From G041228335 sp964580905 (GTDB taxonomy: Bacteria > Pseudomonadota > Alphaproteobacteria > Puniceispirillales > UBA1172): 24,150 nt of DNA. A program made the translations under genes and the position numbers. Position 1 is the stretch's first letter. Each line of letters opens with the position of its first letter. The notes beneath the pieces are model-generated. The model was not told where the DNA came from. It saw only the letters and a program-made list of their open reading frames with translations, and did no database searches. Positions 8,972-17,162 of the stretch are shown piece after piece. The DNA lies in NCBI GenBank assembly GCA_964580905.1, contig CAZOLR010000031.1, positions 1 through 24,150 of the forward strand, read 5' to 3'.

Positions 8972-10144
8972 ATGGCCGACCGCTACACCCCGGGCCGTCA
9001 TTTTCTGCAAATACCCGGGCCGACAAATGTGCCGGACCGGATACTCAGGGCGATGGATAACCCGACCATCGATCACCGCGGCCCGGCCTTCGCTGAAATC
9101 GGCAAGGCCTGTCTTGACGGGATGAAGACGATTTTCAAGACCAATTCCCATGTGGTGATTTTTCCCGCTTCCGGTACGGGGGCATGGGAGGCGGCACTGG
9201 TCAACACCCTCAATGAGGGGGATCTGGTCCTGATGGTGGAGACCGGTCATTTCGCCAGTCTCTGGAACAAGATGGCCACCCGTCTCGGGATCAGGACAGA
9301 GTTTCTCGAAACCGACTGGCGCCGGGGGGTGGTGCCGGAGGCCATCGAACAGAGACTACGGGCAGATACCAAAGGTGAGATCAAGGCGGTCTGTGTTGTG
9401 CATAACGAAACCTCAACCGGTGCGACATCCCGGATCGCCGATGTGCGTGCCGCCATGGATGCGGCCGGCCATGATGCGCTTCTGATGGTGGATACGATTT
9501 CCTCCCTTGCCTCGATAGATTACCGCCATGACGAATGGGGCGTGGATGTGACGGTTTCCGGCTCACAAAAAGGGTTGATGCTGCCCCCCGGACTTTCGTT
9601 CAACGCGGTGTCGGCGCGGGCGGCGGACACCGCTTCGAAGGGCGGCATGCGGCGTTCGTATTGGGACTGGGAAGATCAGCTGGAGGCCAATAAATCCGGG
9701 GCCTTTCCCTACACGCCTGCCACCAACCTGCTCTACGGGCTGAAAGAGGCCATATCCATGCTGCATGAAGAAGGTCTTGATGCGGTCTTTGCCCGGCATG
9801 ACCGGCATGCCGAAGCCACCCGGCGCGCAGTTCAGGCCTGGGGGCTTGAGGTGCTCTGCCAGGAGCCGAAGGATTATTCCAGTTCGCTTACGGCTGTTCT
9901 CCTTCCGGAAGGGCATGATGCGGATGCCTTCCGTGCCGTGGTGCTCAGCCATTTCAACATGTCTCTCGGAAACGGGTTGTCGAAACTTGCCGGACGTGTT
10001 TTCCGTATCGGCCACCTTGGGGATTTCAATGACCTGATGCTGCTGGGCACGCTCAGCGGTGTTGAGATGGGGCTTGATCTTACCGGTATTCCGCATCAGA
10101 AAGGCGGGGTTGATGCCGCGATGCAGTACCTGAAATCAGCATGA
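8972..10144 (+). CDS. PLP aminotransferase, serine/alanine/aspartate-glyoxylate type
   Basis: Class V PLP-dependent aminotransferase of 390 residues. It begins with the family hallmark PGRHFLQIPGPTNVP and DHRGPAF, and has the SGTGAWEAAL phosphate-binding loop. The Schiff-base lysine is K200 in SGSQKGLMLPPG, preceded by VDTISSLAS, which contains the cofactor-ring aspartate. Members transfer the amino group of serine, alanine or aspartate to glyoxylate, making glycine. The beta-hydroxyaspartate-cycle enzyme BhcA is in the same group, but its partners (BhcB, BhcC, BhcD) are not adjacent, so I leave the amino donor open. The start is firm, with AGGAG at 8958-8962, 9 bases before the ATG. The crotonase and CoA-transferase genes follow on the same strand without an evident terminator. 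Confidence 0.88.
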   Translation: MADRYTPGRHFLQIPGPTNVPDRILRAMDNPTIDHRGPAFAEIGKACLDGMKTIFKTNSHVVIFPASGTGAWEAALVNTLNEGDLVLMVETGHFASLWNKMATRLGIRTEFLETDWRRGVVPEAIEQRLRADTKGEIKAVCVVHNETSTGATSRIADVRAAMDAAGHDALLMVDTISSLASIDYRHDEWGVDVTVSGSQKGLMLPPGLSFNAVSARAADTASKGGMRRSYWDWEDQLEANKSGAFPYTPATNLLYGLKEAISMLHEEGLDAVFARHDRHAEATRRAVQAWGLEVLCQEPKDYSSSLTAVLLPEGHDADAFRAVVLSHFNMSLGNGLSKLAGRVFRIGHLGDFNDLMLLGTLSGVEMGLDLTGIPHQKGGVDAAMQYLKSA

Positions 10145-10223
10145 CGTTATTATAACCGAATATGGGCACGGCAGACAGGTGGCGTTTCGATGCAGATGAA
10201 AAGCCGGAATGGCAGGGGCAATC

Positions 10224-11012
10224 ATGACGAGCGATATTATTTACGAGACTCGCGGGCAAACGGGGCTGGTGACACTGAACAGGCCGTCGTCACGTAATGC
10301 CCTCACCTTTGAGATGTATGAGACGGTGCGGTCTCTCTGTGCCCGGGCCGGCACTGCAGATGATCCGGACAAGCTCCGCGCTGTGGTTATCGCCGGCGCA
10401 GGCGACAAGGCTTTTGCCGCCGGAACCGATATCAGCCGTTTCAAGAATTTCAGCTCCATGGACGATGCTGTTCAATATGAAGACATGATTGAAACCGTCC
10501 TCAGACAGGTTGAGGATTGCGCGGTGCCTGTCATAGCGGCGCTGCATGGCGCAGTCACCGGGGGCGGGGCCGTGATCGCCGCCGCCTGCCATCTGCGGTA
10601 CGGCACCGAAGGGATGCGGCTTGGCATGCCGATTGCCAGAACGCTCGGGAATTGTCTTTCTGTTGCCAATCTACGTCGACTGGTCCGTATTCTCGGCGAT
10701 GCGGAAGTGCACAGGCTCATTCTCACCACAGATCTGCTCGATGCTGAATCTGCCCTCAGACGCGGCTTTGTAAGTGAGGTTTTCCCCACTAAAGATGCCA
10801 CGCTTGAACATGCGCTGATGATGGCCGAACGGATTGCGGGTCTGGCACCGCTGACGCTTCAGTCGAGTATGGAAGGCCTGCGCCGTCTCAGAGAAGCGAT
10901 GCCTCTTCCCGATGATCATGATCTGATTGAACGCTGCTATATGAGCGAAGATTTCCGCGAGGGCATGGCCGCCTTTTTTGACAAGCGCAAGCCGGAATGG
11001 AAGGGCAAATAG
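10224..11012 (+). CDS. Crotonase-fold (enoyl-CoA hydratase/isomerase family) protein, atypical active site
   Basis: A 262-residue crotonase-superfamily protein. It shows the N-terminal LVTLNRPSSRNALT, the first oxyanion-hole segment FAAGTDISRF and the second, HGAVTGGGAVIAAAC. In true enoyl-CoA hydratases two glutamates act on water: the one in GGGCE and the one about 20 residues on in GQPE. Here the equivalent places read GGGAV and GMPI, so both are lost. It may therefore be an isomerase, hydrolase, decarboxylase or lyase of the fold, or a hydratase with another base. I start at ATG 10224, six bases after a GGGG stretch; ATG 10209 is a weaker alternative. It overlaps or abuts the CoA-transferase, whose start is 2 bases past this stop. 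Confidence 0.8.
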   Translation: MTSDIIYETRGQTGLVTLNRPSSRNALTFEMYETVRSLCARAGTADDPDKLRAVVIAGAGDKAFAAGTDISRFKNFSSMDDAVQYEDMIETVLRQVEDCAVPVIAALHGAVTGGGAVIAAACHLRYGTEGMRLGMPIARTLGNCLSVANLRRLVRILGDAEVHRLILTTDLLDAESALRRGFVSEVFPTKDATLEHALMMAERIAGLAPLTLQSSMEGLRRLREAMPLPDDHDLIERCYMSEDFREGMAAFFDKRKPEWKGK

Positions 11013-11014
11013 AT

Positions 11015-12205
11015 ATGCCCGGCCCGCTTCAAGGACTTAAAGTCATTGAACTGTCTCATATCATGGCGGGGCCTGTCTGCGGCATGATGCTGGCGGATAT
11101 GGGGGCGGATGTCATCAAGGTGGAGAAGATCGGCAGCGGCGATGATTCGCGCAAGATGATCCCTCCTGTCATAGCTGGCCAATCCGCGGCCTTCATGATG
11201 ATGAACCGCAACAAGCGCGGGATCGCCCTTGATCTCAAGCATGAAGACGGAAGGTCGGTATTGGCCGAGATGCTCAGCACGGCCGATATCGTGATTGAGA
11301 ATTATCGTCACGACACCATGGAAAAGCTTGGTCTCGGCTATGCAAGGTTGAAGGAAAAAAATCCCGGCCTGATTTATGTTGAAATTTCCGGCTATGGACG
11401 CACCGGCCCCTATGCCGAGCGTGCAGGTTTTGATCTTATCGCCCAGGGTGTTTCCGGGCTCATGAGCATCACCGGACCAGATGGGGGCGGGCCTCCGGTA
11501 AAGGTCGGTGCGCCCGTCACGGATATCACCGCCGGGATAATTGCGGCAATGGGGGCGCTCGGGGCCTATATTCACCGCCTGAAGACAGGAGAGGGCCAAC
11601 GTGTCGACACGTCGCTGTTTGAGGCCGGCATCACCCACACTTTCTGGCAGTCGGCGATTTGTCTGGCAACGGGCATATCTCCGGTGGCATTGGGTTCGGC
11701 CCATCCCCTGAACGCACCGTATCAGGCCTTTGAAACCAGAGATGGCTGGATCAATATTGGTGCCGCCAACCAGAAAAACTGGAAAATTCTGCTCGGTATC
11801 ATAGCGGCGGAGCATCTTGATGAAGACCCGCGTTTTGCCGATAACGCCAGCCGGATGCAACATAAGGACGAGTTGGTGGAGGTGTTGACCCCCTTGTTGA
11901 AATCACGCCGGACCGATGAGTGGCTTGAGGTAATGGATAAAGCAGGGCTTCCGGCGGGACCTATTCTTTCGATCGGGGAGATGCTGACTCATGCGCAGAC
12001 CATCGCCCGTGGTATGGTGGTGGAAACCGAACATTCCATTGCGGGCGCGGCGAAATCACTGGGCCATCCCGTGCGGTATCATGAAACCCCGGCCGAGATC
12101 AGCCGTCCGGCCCCTGTTCTTGGCCAGCATACGGATGAAGTCCTCGCCGAATACGGATATAACGCCGGGATGATCACGGCCTTGCGCGATAAAGGCGTGA
12201 TCTGA
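11015..12205 (+). CDS. CaiB/BaiF (class III, formyl-CoA transferase-like) CoA-transferase
   Basis: A 396-residue family III CoA-transferase, which moves CoA between carboxylic acids through an enzyme-bound aspartyl-CoA. It opens with LQGLKVIELSHIMAGP and LADMGADVIKVEK. The catalytic aspartate is D170 in APVTDITAG, and the C-terminal part has the usual GLPAGPILSIGEML and LGHPVRY segments. The acids it uses cannot be told from sequence. Start ATG 11015 has a GGAAGGG ribosome site in the end of the preceding gene; an in-frame ATG at 10997 lies inside that gene. It is probably co-translated with the crotonase-like protein, and the two may act in sequence on one acyl-CoA. It ends convergent with cysNC. 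Confidence 0.87.
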   Translation: MPGPLQGLKVIELSHIMAGPVCGMMLADMGADVIKVEKIGSGDDSRKMIPPVIAGQSAAFMMMNRNKRGIALDLKHEDGRSVLAEMLSTADIVIENYRHDTMEKLGLGYARLKEKNPGLIYVEISGYGRTGPYAERAGFDLIAQGVSGLMSITGPDGGGPPVKVGAPVTDITAGIIAAMGALGAYIHRLKTGEGQRVDTSLFEAGITHTFWQSAICLATGISPVALGSAHPLNAPYQAFETRDGWINIGAANQKNWKILLGIIAAEHLDEDPRFADNASRMQHKDELVEVLTPLLKSRRTDEWLEVMDKAGLPAGPILSIGEMLTHAQTIARGMVVETEHSIAGAAKSLGHPVRYHETPAEISRPAPVLGQHTDEVLAEYGYNAGMITALRDKGVI

Positions 12206-12245
12206 ACTGAAGGCGGCAAGACAGGGCTGAAAATTCCCGGGTTTT

Positions 12246-14129
12246 TTAAGATTGGTCTGCCTGATCGAAATGGGCAAGCAGTTCAACGATGATCGCATCA
12301 ATATCGCGGCCTTCGGTGGTAAGCCGGCATTCAGGATCCAGTGGCGGCTCATAGGGGCTGCTGATGCCGGTGAAGTTGGGAATTTCGCCGGCCCGGGCTT
12401 TCTTGTAAAGACCTTTGACGTCACGTTTCTCGCAGATATCCAGCGGCGTGTCGACAAAGACTTCGACAAAATCCCCGGCTTTGAACAGCTCACGTGCCAT
12501 GTCACGCTCAGCCCTGAAGGGGGAAATGAAAGCGGTCAGCACAACAATGCCGGCATCGACCATCAGCCGCGCAACCTCGCCGATCCGCCGGATATTTTCC
12601 ACGCGGTCGGCATCGGTGAAGCCGAGATCCTTGTTCAGCCCATGCCGGATATTGTCGCCATCAAGGATATAGGTGTGGATGCCGCGGGCGTTAAGGGCTA
12701 TCTCAAACGCGTTGGCGAGGGTGGATTTCCCCGAACCGCTCAACCCGGTGAACCAGTAGACGCGCCCCTTGTGGCCGTTGAGCTCTTCCCGGTCCGTGCG
12801 GCTGATATCGGTGGCCTGTTTGTGGATATTGCTGGCCCGGCGCAAGGCATAGCGGATCATTCCGGCGCCAACCGTTTCATGGCTTTCGCGGTCAATGATG
12901 ACAAAACTGCCCATTTCCCTGTTATCCTCATAAGGATCAAAGACAATGGCCCGGTTAAGGTTGATGGTGGCCCGGGCAATATCATTCAGGGCAAGATCGG
13001 TGGCGCTGAGGGCATTTCCCGTTGAGATATCATAGGTGAATTTGATGCCGGTGATTGTTCCCTGGCATCGTTGGGGACCGAATTTGAATTCATATCGCCG
13101 GCCGGGAAGGGCTTTATCCCGTCCCATCCATACAATTTCCGCTTCGAACTGGCCGGAGACTTCCGGCGGATTGTCGGTCGCCGCAATCACATCACCACGG
13201 GACAATCCGACGTCATCGGCAAGCGTGACGGTGACGCTCTCTTCCGCCCGGGCAGAGCCCCGTGCCTCATTGCCGACGGTCACCCCGGTAATGGATGTTG
13301 TCGTGCCGCTCGGCAGGATGCGCACCCGGTCACCTGCCTTAAGACTGCCGCTGGCAATCCGGCCGGCATAGCCGCGAAAATCCGGAGACGGGCGGTTGAC
13401 CCATTGCACGGGCAGCCGCATCGGCGCATCCGGTGATGCCATTCCCGTTCCGGCCTGTTCCAGTGCGGTGAAGATGACAGGGCCCTCGTACCAGTTCATG
13501 TTATTGCCCCGGGCTGAGACCATGTCGCCATGAAGTGCGGAGACGGGAATGGCGGTCAGATTCTCAAATCCGAGTGAGGTGGCGATCTCCTGATATTCAT
13601 CCCGGATACGCAGAAAAACATCTTCCTTGTATTTCACGAGGTCCATCTTGTTGACGGCAAGAATGATCTGCCGGACCCCCATGAGTGAGCAGATGAGGCT
13701 ATGCCGACGTGTTTGTTCCAGAATGCCGTAACGCGCGTCTACCAGTATGATCGCCAGCGCGGCCGTAGACGCGGCGGTAACCATGTTTCGCGTATATTCC
13801 ACATGCCCGGGTGTATCCGCGAGAATAAAGCGGCGGTTTTCGGTTGCCAGGAAACGGTAGGCAACGTCTATGGTGATACCCTGTTCGCGCTCGGCCGCAA
13901 GCCCGTCCACCAGAAGCGCGAAATCAAGCTCTCCGCCTTGCGTGCCTTCATCTTTCGATTCCGCGGTCAGGGTTTCAATCTGGTCGTCAAAAAGGCTCTG
14001 CGCGTCGTAAAGCAGGCGGCCGATAAGCGTGCTTTTGCCGTCATCAACACTGCCGCAGGTGATAAGCCTGAGCGTGTCCTGATGCGCAAGACCGGCCAGA
14101 TAGGTTTCGATATTGTCCGGCGCAGTCAT
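12246..14129 (-). CDS. cysNC: Bifunctional sulfate adenylyltransferase subunit 1 / adenylylsulfate kinase
   Basis: A 627-residue fusion. The N-terminal GTPase (CysN) drives ATP sulfurylase: GSVDDGKS (residues 26-33), DTPGH (105-109) and NKMD (160-163) are the G motifs, followed by elongation-factor-like beta barrels. From about residue 450 comes APS kinase (CysC), with P-loop GLSGSGKS (462-469), DGDNIRHGLNKDLGF and the lid region KARAGEIPNFTGISSPYEPP. Together with CysD it converts sulfate to APS and then PAPS for sulfate assimilation or sulfotransfer. Its ATG overlaps the cysD stop by one base (TGATG on the minus strand), indicating coupled translation. No reductase gene (cysH/cysI) is in the window. 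Confidence 0.96.
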   Translation of the reverse strand: MTAPDNIETYLAGLAHQDTLRLITCGSVDDGKSTLIGRLLYDAQSLFDDQIETLTAESKDEGTQGGELDFALLVDGLAAEREQGITIDVAYRFLATENRRFILADTPGHVEYTRNMVTAASTAALAIILVDARYGILEQTRRHSLICSLMGVRQIILAVNKMDLVKYKEDVFLRIRDEYQEIATSLGFENLTAIPVSALHGDMVSARGNNMNWYEGPVIFTALEQAGTGMASPDAPMRLPVQWVNRPSPDFRGYAGRIASGSLKAGDRVRILPSGTTTSITGVTVGNEARGSARAEESVTVTLADDVGLSRGDVIAATDNPPEVSGQFEAEIVWMGRDKALPGRRYEFKFGPQRCQGTITGIKFTYDISTGNALSATDLALNDIARATINLNRAIVFDPYEDNREMGSFVIIDRESHETVGAGMIRYALRRASNIHKQATDISRTDREELNGHKGRVYWFTGLSGSGKSTLANAFEIALNARGIHTYILDGDNIRHGLNKDLGFTDADRVENIRRIGEVARLMVDAGIVVLTAFISPFRAERDMARELFKAGDFVEVFVDTPLDICEKRDVKGLYKKARAGEIPNFTGISSPYEPPLDPECRLTTEGRDIDAIIVELLAHFDQADQS

Positions 14130-15628
14130 CAGAAATACCCTTCCATCTTTTTCATTTCCATGGAGGCGCCGCCATCACGGTCGATGACGCGGCCTTCACG
14201 TTCGGATGTTCTTGCGGCCAGAAGCTCCTGAATGATCTCCGCGATATTCTGAGCGCCTGAGGGCACCGCGCCGGTCAGGGGATAACAGCCCAATGTGCGG
14301 AAGCGGACCGTTTCGATCTTTATCTCTTCATTTTCCATGAGTTTCATCCGGTCATCATCAACCATGATGAGGGTGCCGTCACGCTCCACCACCGCTCGCG
14401 GTGCCGCAAAATACAAGGGCACAATGGCGATCCCCTCTCTCCAGATGTAGTGCCATATATCCATCTCCGTCCAGTTGGAAAGAGGAAACACCCGCATGCT
14501 TTCACCTTTGTGAATCCGGGTGTTATAGAGACTCCAGATCTCAGGGCGCTGATTTTTGGGGTCCCACTGGTGGGTTGCGGAACGAAAGGAAAAGATGCGT
14601 TCTTTGGCCCGGCTTTTTTCTTCATCCCGGCGGGCGCCTCCGAACGCGGCGTCAAAACCATGGGCGTCCAGTGCCTGTTTGAGCGCTTCGGTTTTCATGA
14701 TGTCGGTATGAAGGGCGGAGCCATGGTCAAACGGGTTGATGCCGCGTTTTATCCCGTCCGGGTTCTGGTGGATGATCAGCTCCATGCCCGTGGACTCAGC
14801 CACCGCGTCGCGGAAATCATACATGGCCCTGAATTTCCAGCCGGTATCCACATGCAGAAGCGGAAAGGGCGGCTTGCCCGGGGCAAACGCCTTGAGCGCC
14901 AGATGCAGCATGACCGCGCTGTCCTTGCCGATGGAATAGAGCATGACAGGATTGCTGACTTCTGCCACCACCTCACGCATGATGTGGATAGCCTCGGCCT
15001 CAAGCCTGTCGAGATGGGTAAGGCGACCCGGAACACCATCGCGAGCAGGTGGAGCGTGGCTGCCGGCCGGAGACAGGCGGGGGAGAGCAACACTATCCCG
15101 GTCAACCTGTTCAGGATATGAGGGCAGACCGCTTTCCACCCCGTCCGGCCAGTCCTGAAGGTGCCTCAGAACAGGACAAAGCTGCGCTGACGGGAAAATA
15201 AGCAACGGGGTCTTCATCGCATCACGAAAAGACAAGATGGCAAGGGAAAGAAATGCCTCATCATCAAGACCATCAGGCCGAAACAGCCAGTGCCGCCCAC
15301 CCCGGCCGTCATTGGCCACGATCATATCAATACCCTGTCGGGGGGTGTGAAATTGCAGATACACAACCTTCCCGCGCCGGCGAAGAACAGATGCCACCAT
15401 CGCCGATGCCACGCCGGACCGAAACCCGGTGATGCCGGAAAGCAGCTCAAGGCTGAGGGTTTCAGGAAGAAAATTATCCCGGGCAATGTGACGCTCAAGC
15501 TGGCGACGCTCGGATTTGCCGCCATCGCCGCCAAGCCATTCCTGCAAATAAGTCACATTCCAGGCAGGCAAAATTCCATCAGGGCCGGGGTCACGATTGA
15601 AAATCGGGAAGTTGTCGCAATTTTGCAT
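14129..15628 (-). CDS. cysD: Sulfate adenylyltransferase subunit 2 with extra N-terminal domain
   Basis: Catalytic subunit of ATP sulfurylase (sulfate plus ATP to APS). Residues from about 202 to 499 align end to end with ordinary CysD (about 300 residues): RLTHLDRLEAEAIHI, the PP-loop YSIGKDSAVMLHLA, FGGARRDEEKSRAKERI, VFPLSNWTEMDIWHYIW and the terminal KKMEGYF. The first 200 residues are extra. Residues 24-165 look like a folded domain (ending in a hydrophobic PLLIFPSAQLCPVLRHL), then a Pro/Ser/Asp-rich linker at 165-200. I do not recognise this domain. No start codon near residue 202 would give a standalone CysD; a GTG at residue 164 has no good ribosome site. The codon pattern stays coding-like throughout, so I read it as a real fusion. 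Confidence 0.9.
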   Translation of the reverse strand: MQNCDNFPIFNRDPGPDGILPAWNVTYLQEWLGGDGGKSERRQLERHIARDNFLPETLSLELLSGITGFRSGVASAMVASVLRRRGKVVYLQFHTPRQGIDMIVANDGRGGRHWLFRPDGLDDEAFLSLAILSFRDAMKTPLLIFPSAQLCPVLRHLQDWPDGVESGLPSYPEQVDRDSVALPRLSPAGSHAPPARDGVPGRLTHLDRLEAEAIHIMREVVAEVSNPVMLYSIGKDSAVMLHLALKAFAPGKPPFPLLHVDTGWKFRAMYDFRDAVAESTGMELIIHQNPDGIKRGINPFDHGSALHTDIMKTEALKQALDAHGFDAAFGGARRDEEKSRAKERIFSFRSATHQWDPKNQRPEIWSLYNTRIHKGESMRVFPLSNWTEMDIWHYIWREGIAIVPLYFAAPRAVVERDGTLIMVDDDRMKLMENEEIKIETVRFRTLGCYPLTGAVPSGAQNIAEIIQELLAARTSEREGRVIDRDGGASMEMKKMEGYF

Positions 15629-15665
15629 TTATGCCTGCAATATTTTAAATCCAAATGATTTAAAG

Positions 15666-15694
15666 GGATTAATTTAAAAAATCACACAGGTCAA
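15666..15694 (-). promoter_or_regulatory. Possible promoter of cysD-cysNC
   Basis: On the minus strand TTGACC (15689-15694) is a good -35. The best -10 at a 17-base spacing is a poor TAATCC (15666-15671). The 119-base gap between cysD and the malonyl-CoA decarboxylase gene is AT-rich here, with repeated TTTAAA blocks. That supports a promoter in this gap without fixing its exact position. Confidence 0.3.
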
Positions 15695-15747
15695 GCAAAA
15701 TAACGACAAATTCAGATGATGTGCCGGTTCAGAAATTTCAGGGAGAT

Positions 15748-17019
15748 CTACCCAAGCCGACGCCTGATATCAGGTGAGGCTTTGATATCGCCATTGCGGA
15801 TGTAATCTTCGTGATTCTGCTCAACCTTTGCGAGATCATAGCGGTAGTTGACCATCAGCCCGGCGGATTGCCGGATGGCCTTGTCAGAGAGATCACCTCT
15901 TGCGTTAAGGCGGTCAAGAATGGCGCCGTTGCCCAGATGGAAACGGGCCACGGGATCGTTCGGGCGTCCGTCCGGCCGATCGGAAGTAAGGAAGTAACGC
16001 GCGGCGGCGTTTAATATCTTATCATCGGTGTCTTCACCGATAAGAGATTTGTCGGCGCTGAGAGCGAAAAGTTCGGGGTCATGTTTCTCAAGCCATGACC
16101 TGAAGCCGGGCACCGGCGACAGGGTTACAAAAGTCCTGAGCCCGGGCAGATCACGTTTCAGGTCCCTGGCCACACGTTTGATCAGGAAATTGCCGAAGGA
16201 GATCCCTTCAAGACCGCGCTGGCAGTTGGAAATCGAATAAAAGACAGCCGTATTCGCGCTATGTTCATCAATAATGTCACGTTCGCCTGCCAGCACGGAT
16301 CGTATTGTGTCAGGGGTGTCTGTTGTCAGCGCAACTTCGACAAAGATAAGGGGTTCATCCGGCATGGACGGGTGGAAAAAGGCAAAGCACCGGCGATCCT
16401 GCGGCGCAAGCCGTGCCCTGAGGTCATCCCATGACGTGATCTCATGCACGGCTTCATAGGCGATGATTTTTTCCAGAATGCTGGCGGGGCTTTCCCAGGT
16501 CACAGGTTTAAGAACCAGAAAGCCCGGGTTAAACCATCCGCGCATCAATTGCTTCAGCCCGGCATCAAGTCTCTTGAGTGCGGGCGTCTTTTTAGCCAGT
16601 GTGATCAGCTCCTGCCGCATCCGGACAAGACGGACTGTCCCGCCCGGGGTGGCATTAAGCCTGCGGAAGACCTCCTGCCAGCCGGGTTCGGCGGTTTGCG
16701 AAATCTTTTCAAGATGTGCGGCCGTCGGGGAAGAGCGATAGGCAGACGTTGCCTCGGCAAGGGCGTCGGGATCAAGGTCAAGTGAGAGGAGAAGATGAAA
16801 GAACGCCTCTCTTTTTTCTTCCGGCAGGTTTTCGAAAATATCGAGCAGATGCGTGCCATGAACAAGGGATGAGATTTCCCCTTCGGCGGCGATGACGGCA
16901 TTGAGTACGGCTTCGGGATTATCCCCGAGTGCACCTGCCTGACCCCGGCTGAAGAGTGGAAGCCGCAACCCGCCATCCATCAGTGAGGAAAGAATGTCAT
17001 TGAAAAAGCGCATCTGCAT
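15748..17019 (-). CDS. matA: Malonyl-CoA decarboxylase
   Basis: Converts malonyl-CoA to acetyl-CoA and CO2. The 423-residue protein has the helical N-terminal domain followed by the GNAT-like catalytic domain. Conserved features are FFHPSMPDEPLIFVEVAL, VFYSISNCQRGLEGISFGNF, the serine of LSPVPGF (S301) and the histidine of RFHLGNGA (H361); the last two should be the Ser/His catalytic pair of the family. Start choice is uncertain: GTG 17031, ATG 17019 and ATG 17013 are in frame, and none has a strong ribosome site. It would work with malonyl-CoA synthase (4422-5930) in malonate use, although the two genes are not adjacent here. Confidence 0.9.
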   Translation of the reverse strand: MQMRFFNDILSSLMDGGLRLPLFSRGQAGALGDNPEAVLNAVIAAEGEISSLVHGTHLLDIFENLPEEKREAFFHLLLSLDLDPDALAEATSAYRSSPTAAHLEKISQTAEPGWQEVFRRLNATPGGTVRLVRMRQELITLAKKTPALKRLDAGLKQLMRGWFNPGFLVLKPVTWESPASILEKIIAYEAVHEITSWDDLRARLAPQDRRCFAFFHPSMPDEPLIFVEVALTTDTPDTIRSVLAGERDIIDEHSANTAVFYSISNCQRGLEGISFGNFLIKRVARDLKRDLPGLRTFVTLSPVPGFRSWLEKHDPELFALSADKSLIGEDTDDKILNAAARYFLTSDRPDGRPNDPVARFHLGNGAILDRLNARGDLSDKAIRQSAGLMVNYRYDLAKVEQNHEDYIRNGDIKASPDIRRRLG

Positions 17020-17162
17020 CACGTATCTCACACCCGTAGTGATGAACTTACCATACCAAGCAAGTCACCTGCCCGCCAGCGATTTGAAAGGCTTACGGGT
17101 TTATTTATATACCAGAAATGTTGCAGAAATATGGAGGATTTTGCCCCTCTTGTGGTGCGGGG

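Noticed and set aside
8972..10144. Naming the aminotransferase BhcA of the beta-hydroxyaspartate cycle
   Set aside because: The family fits, but the other cycle genes are not adjacent and sequence alone does not fix the amino donor.
10937..11863. Minus-strand open frame (308 codons) antisense to the CoA-transferase
   Set aside because: Mirror frame of a clearly conserved gene; composition is not protein-like.
12224..12247. Terminator after the CoA-transferase gene (GGG/CCC hairpin then six T)
   Set aside because: The T-run is attractive but the best stem is only three pairs around a 9-base loop, too weak to annotate.
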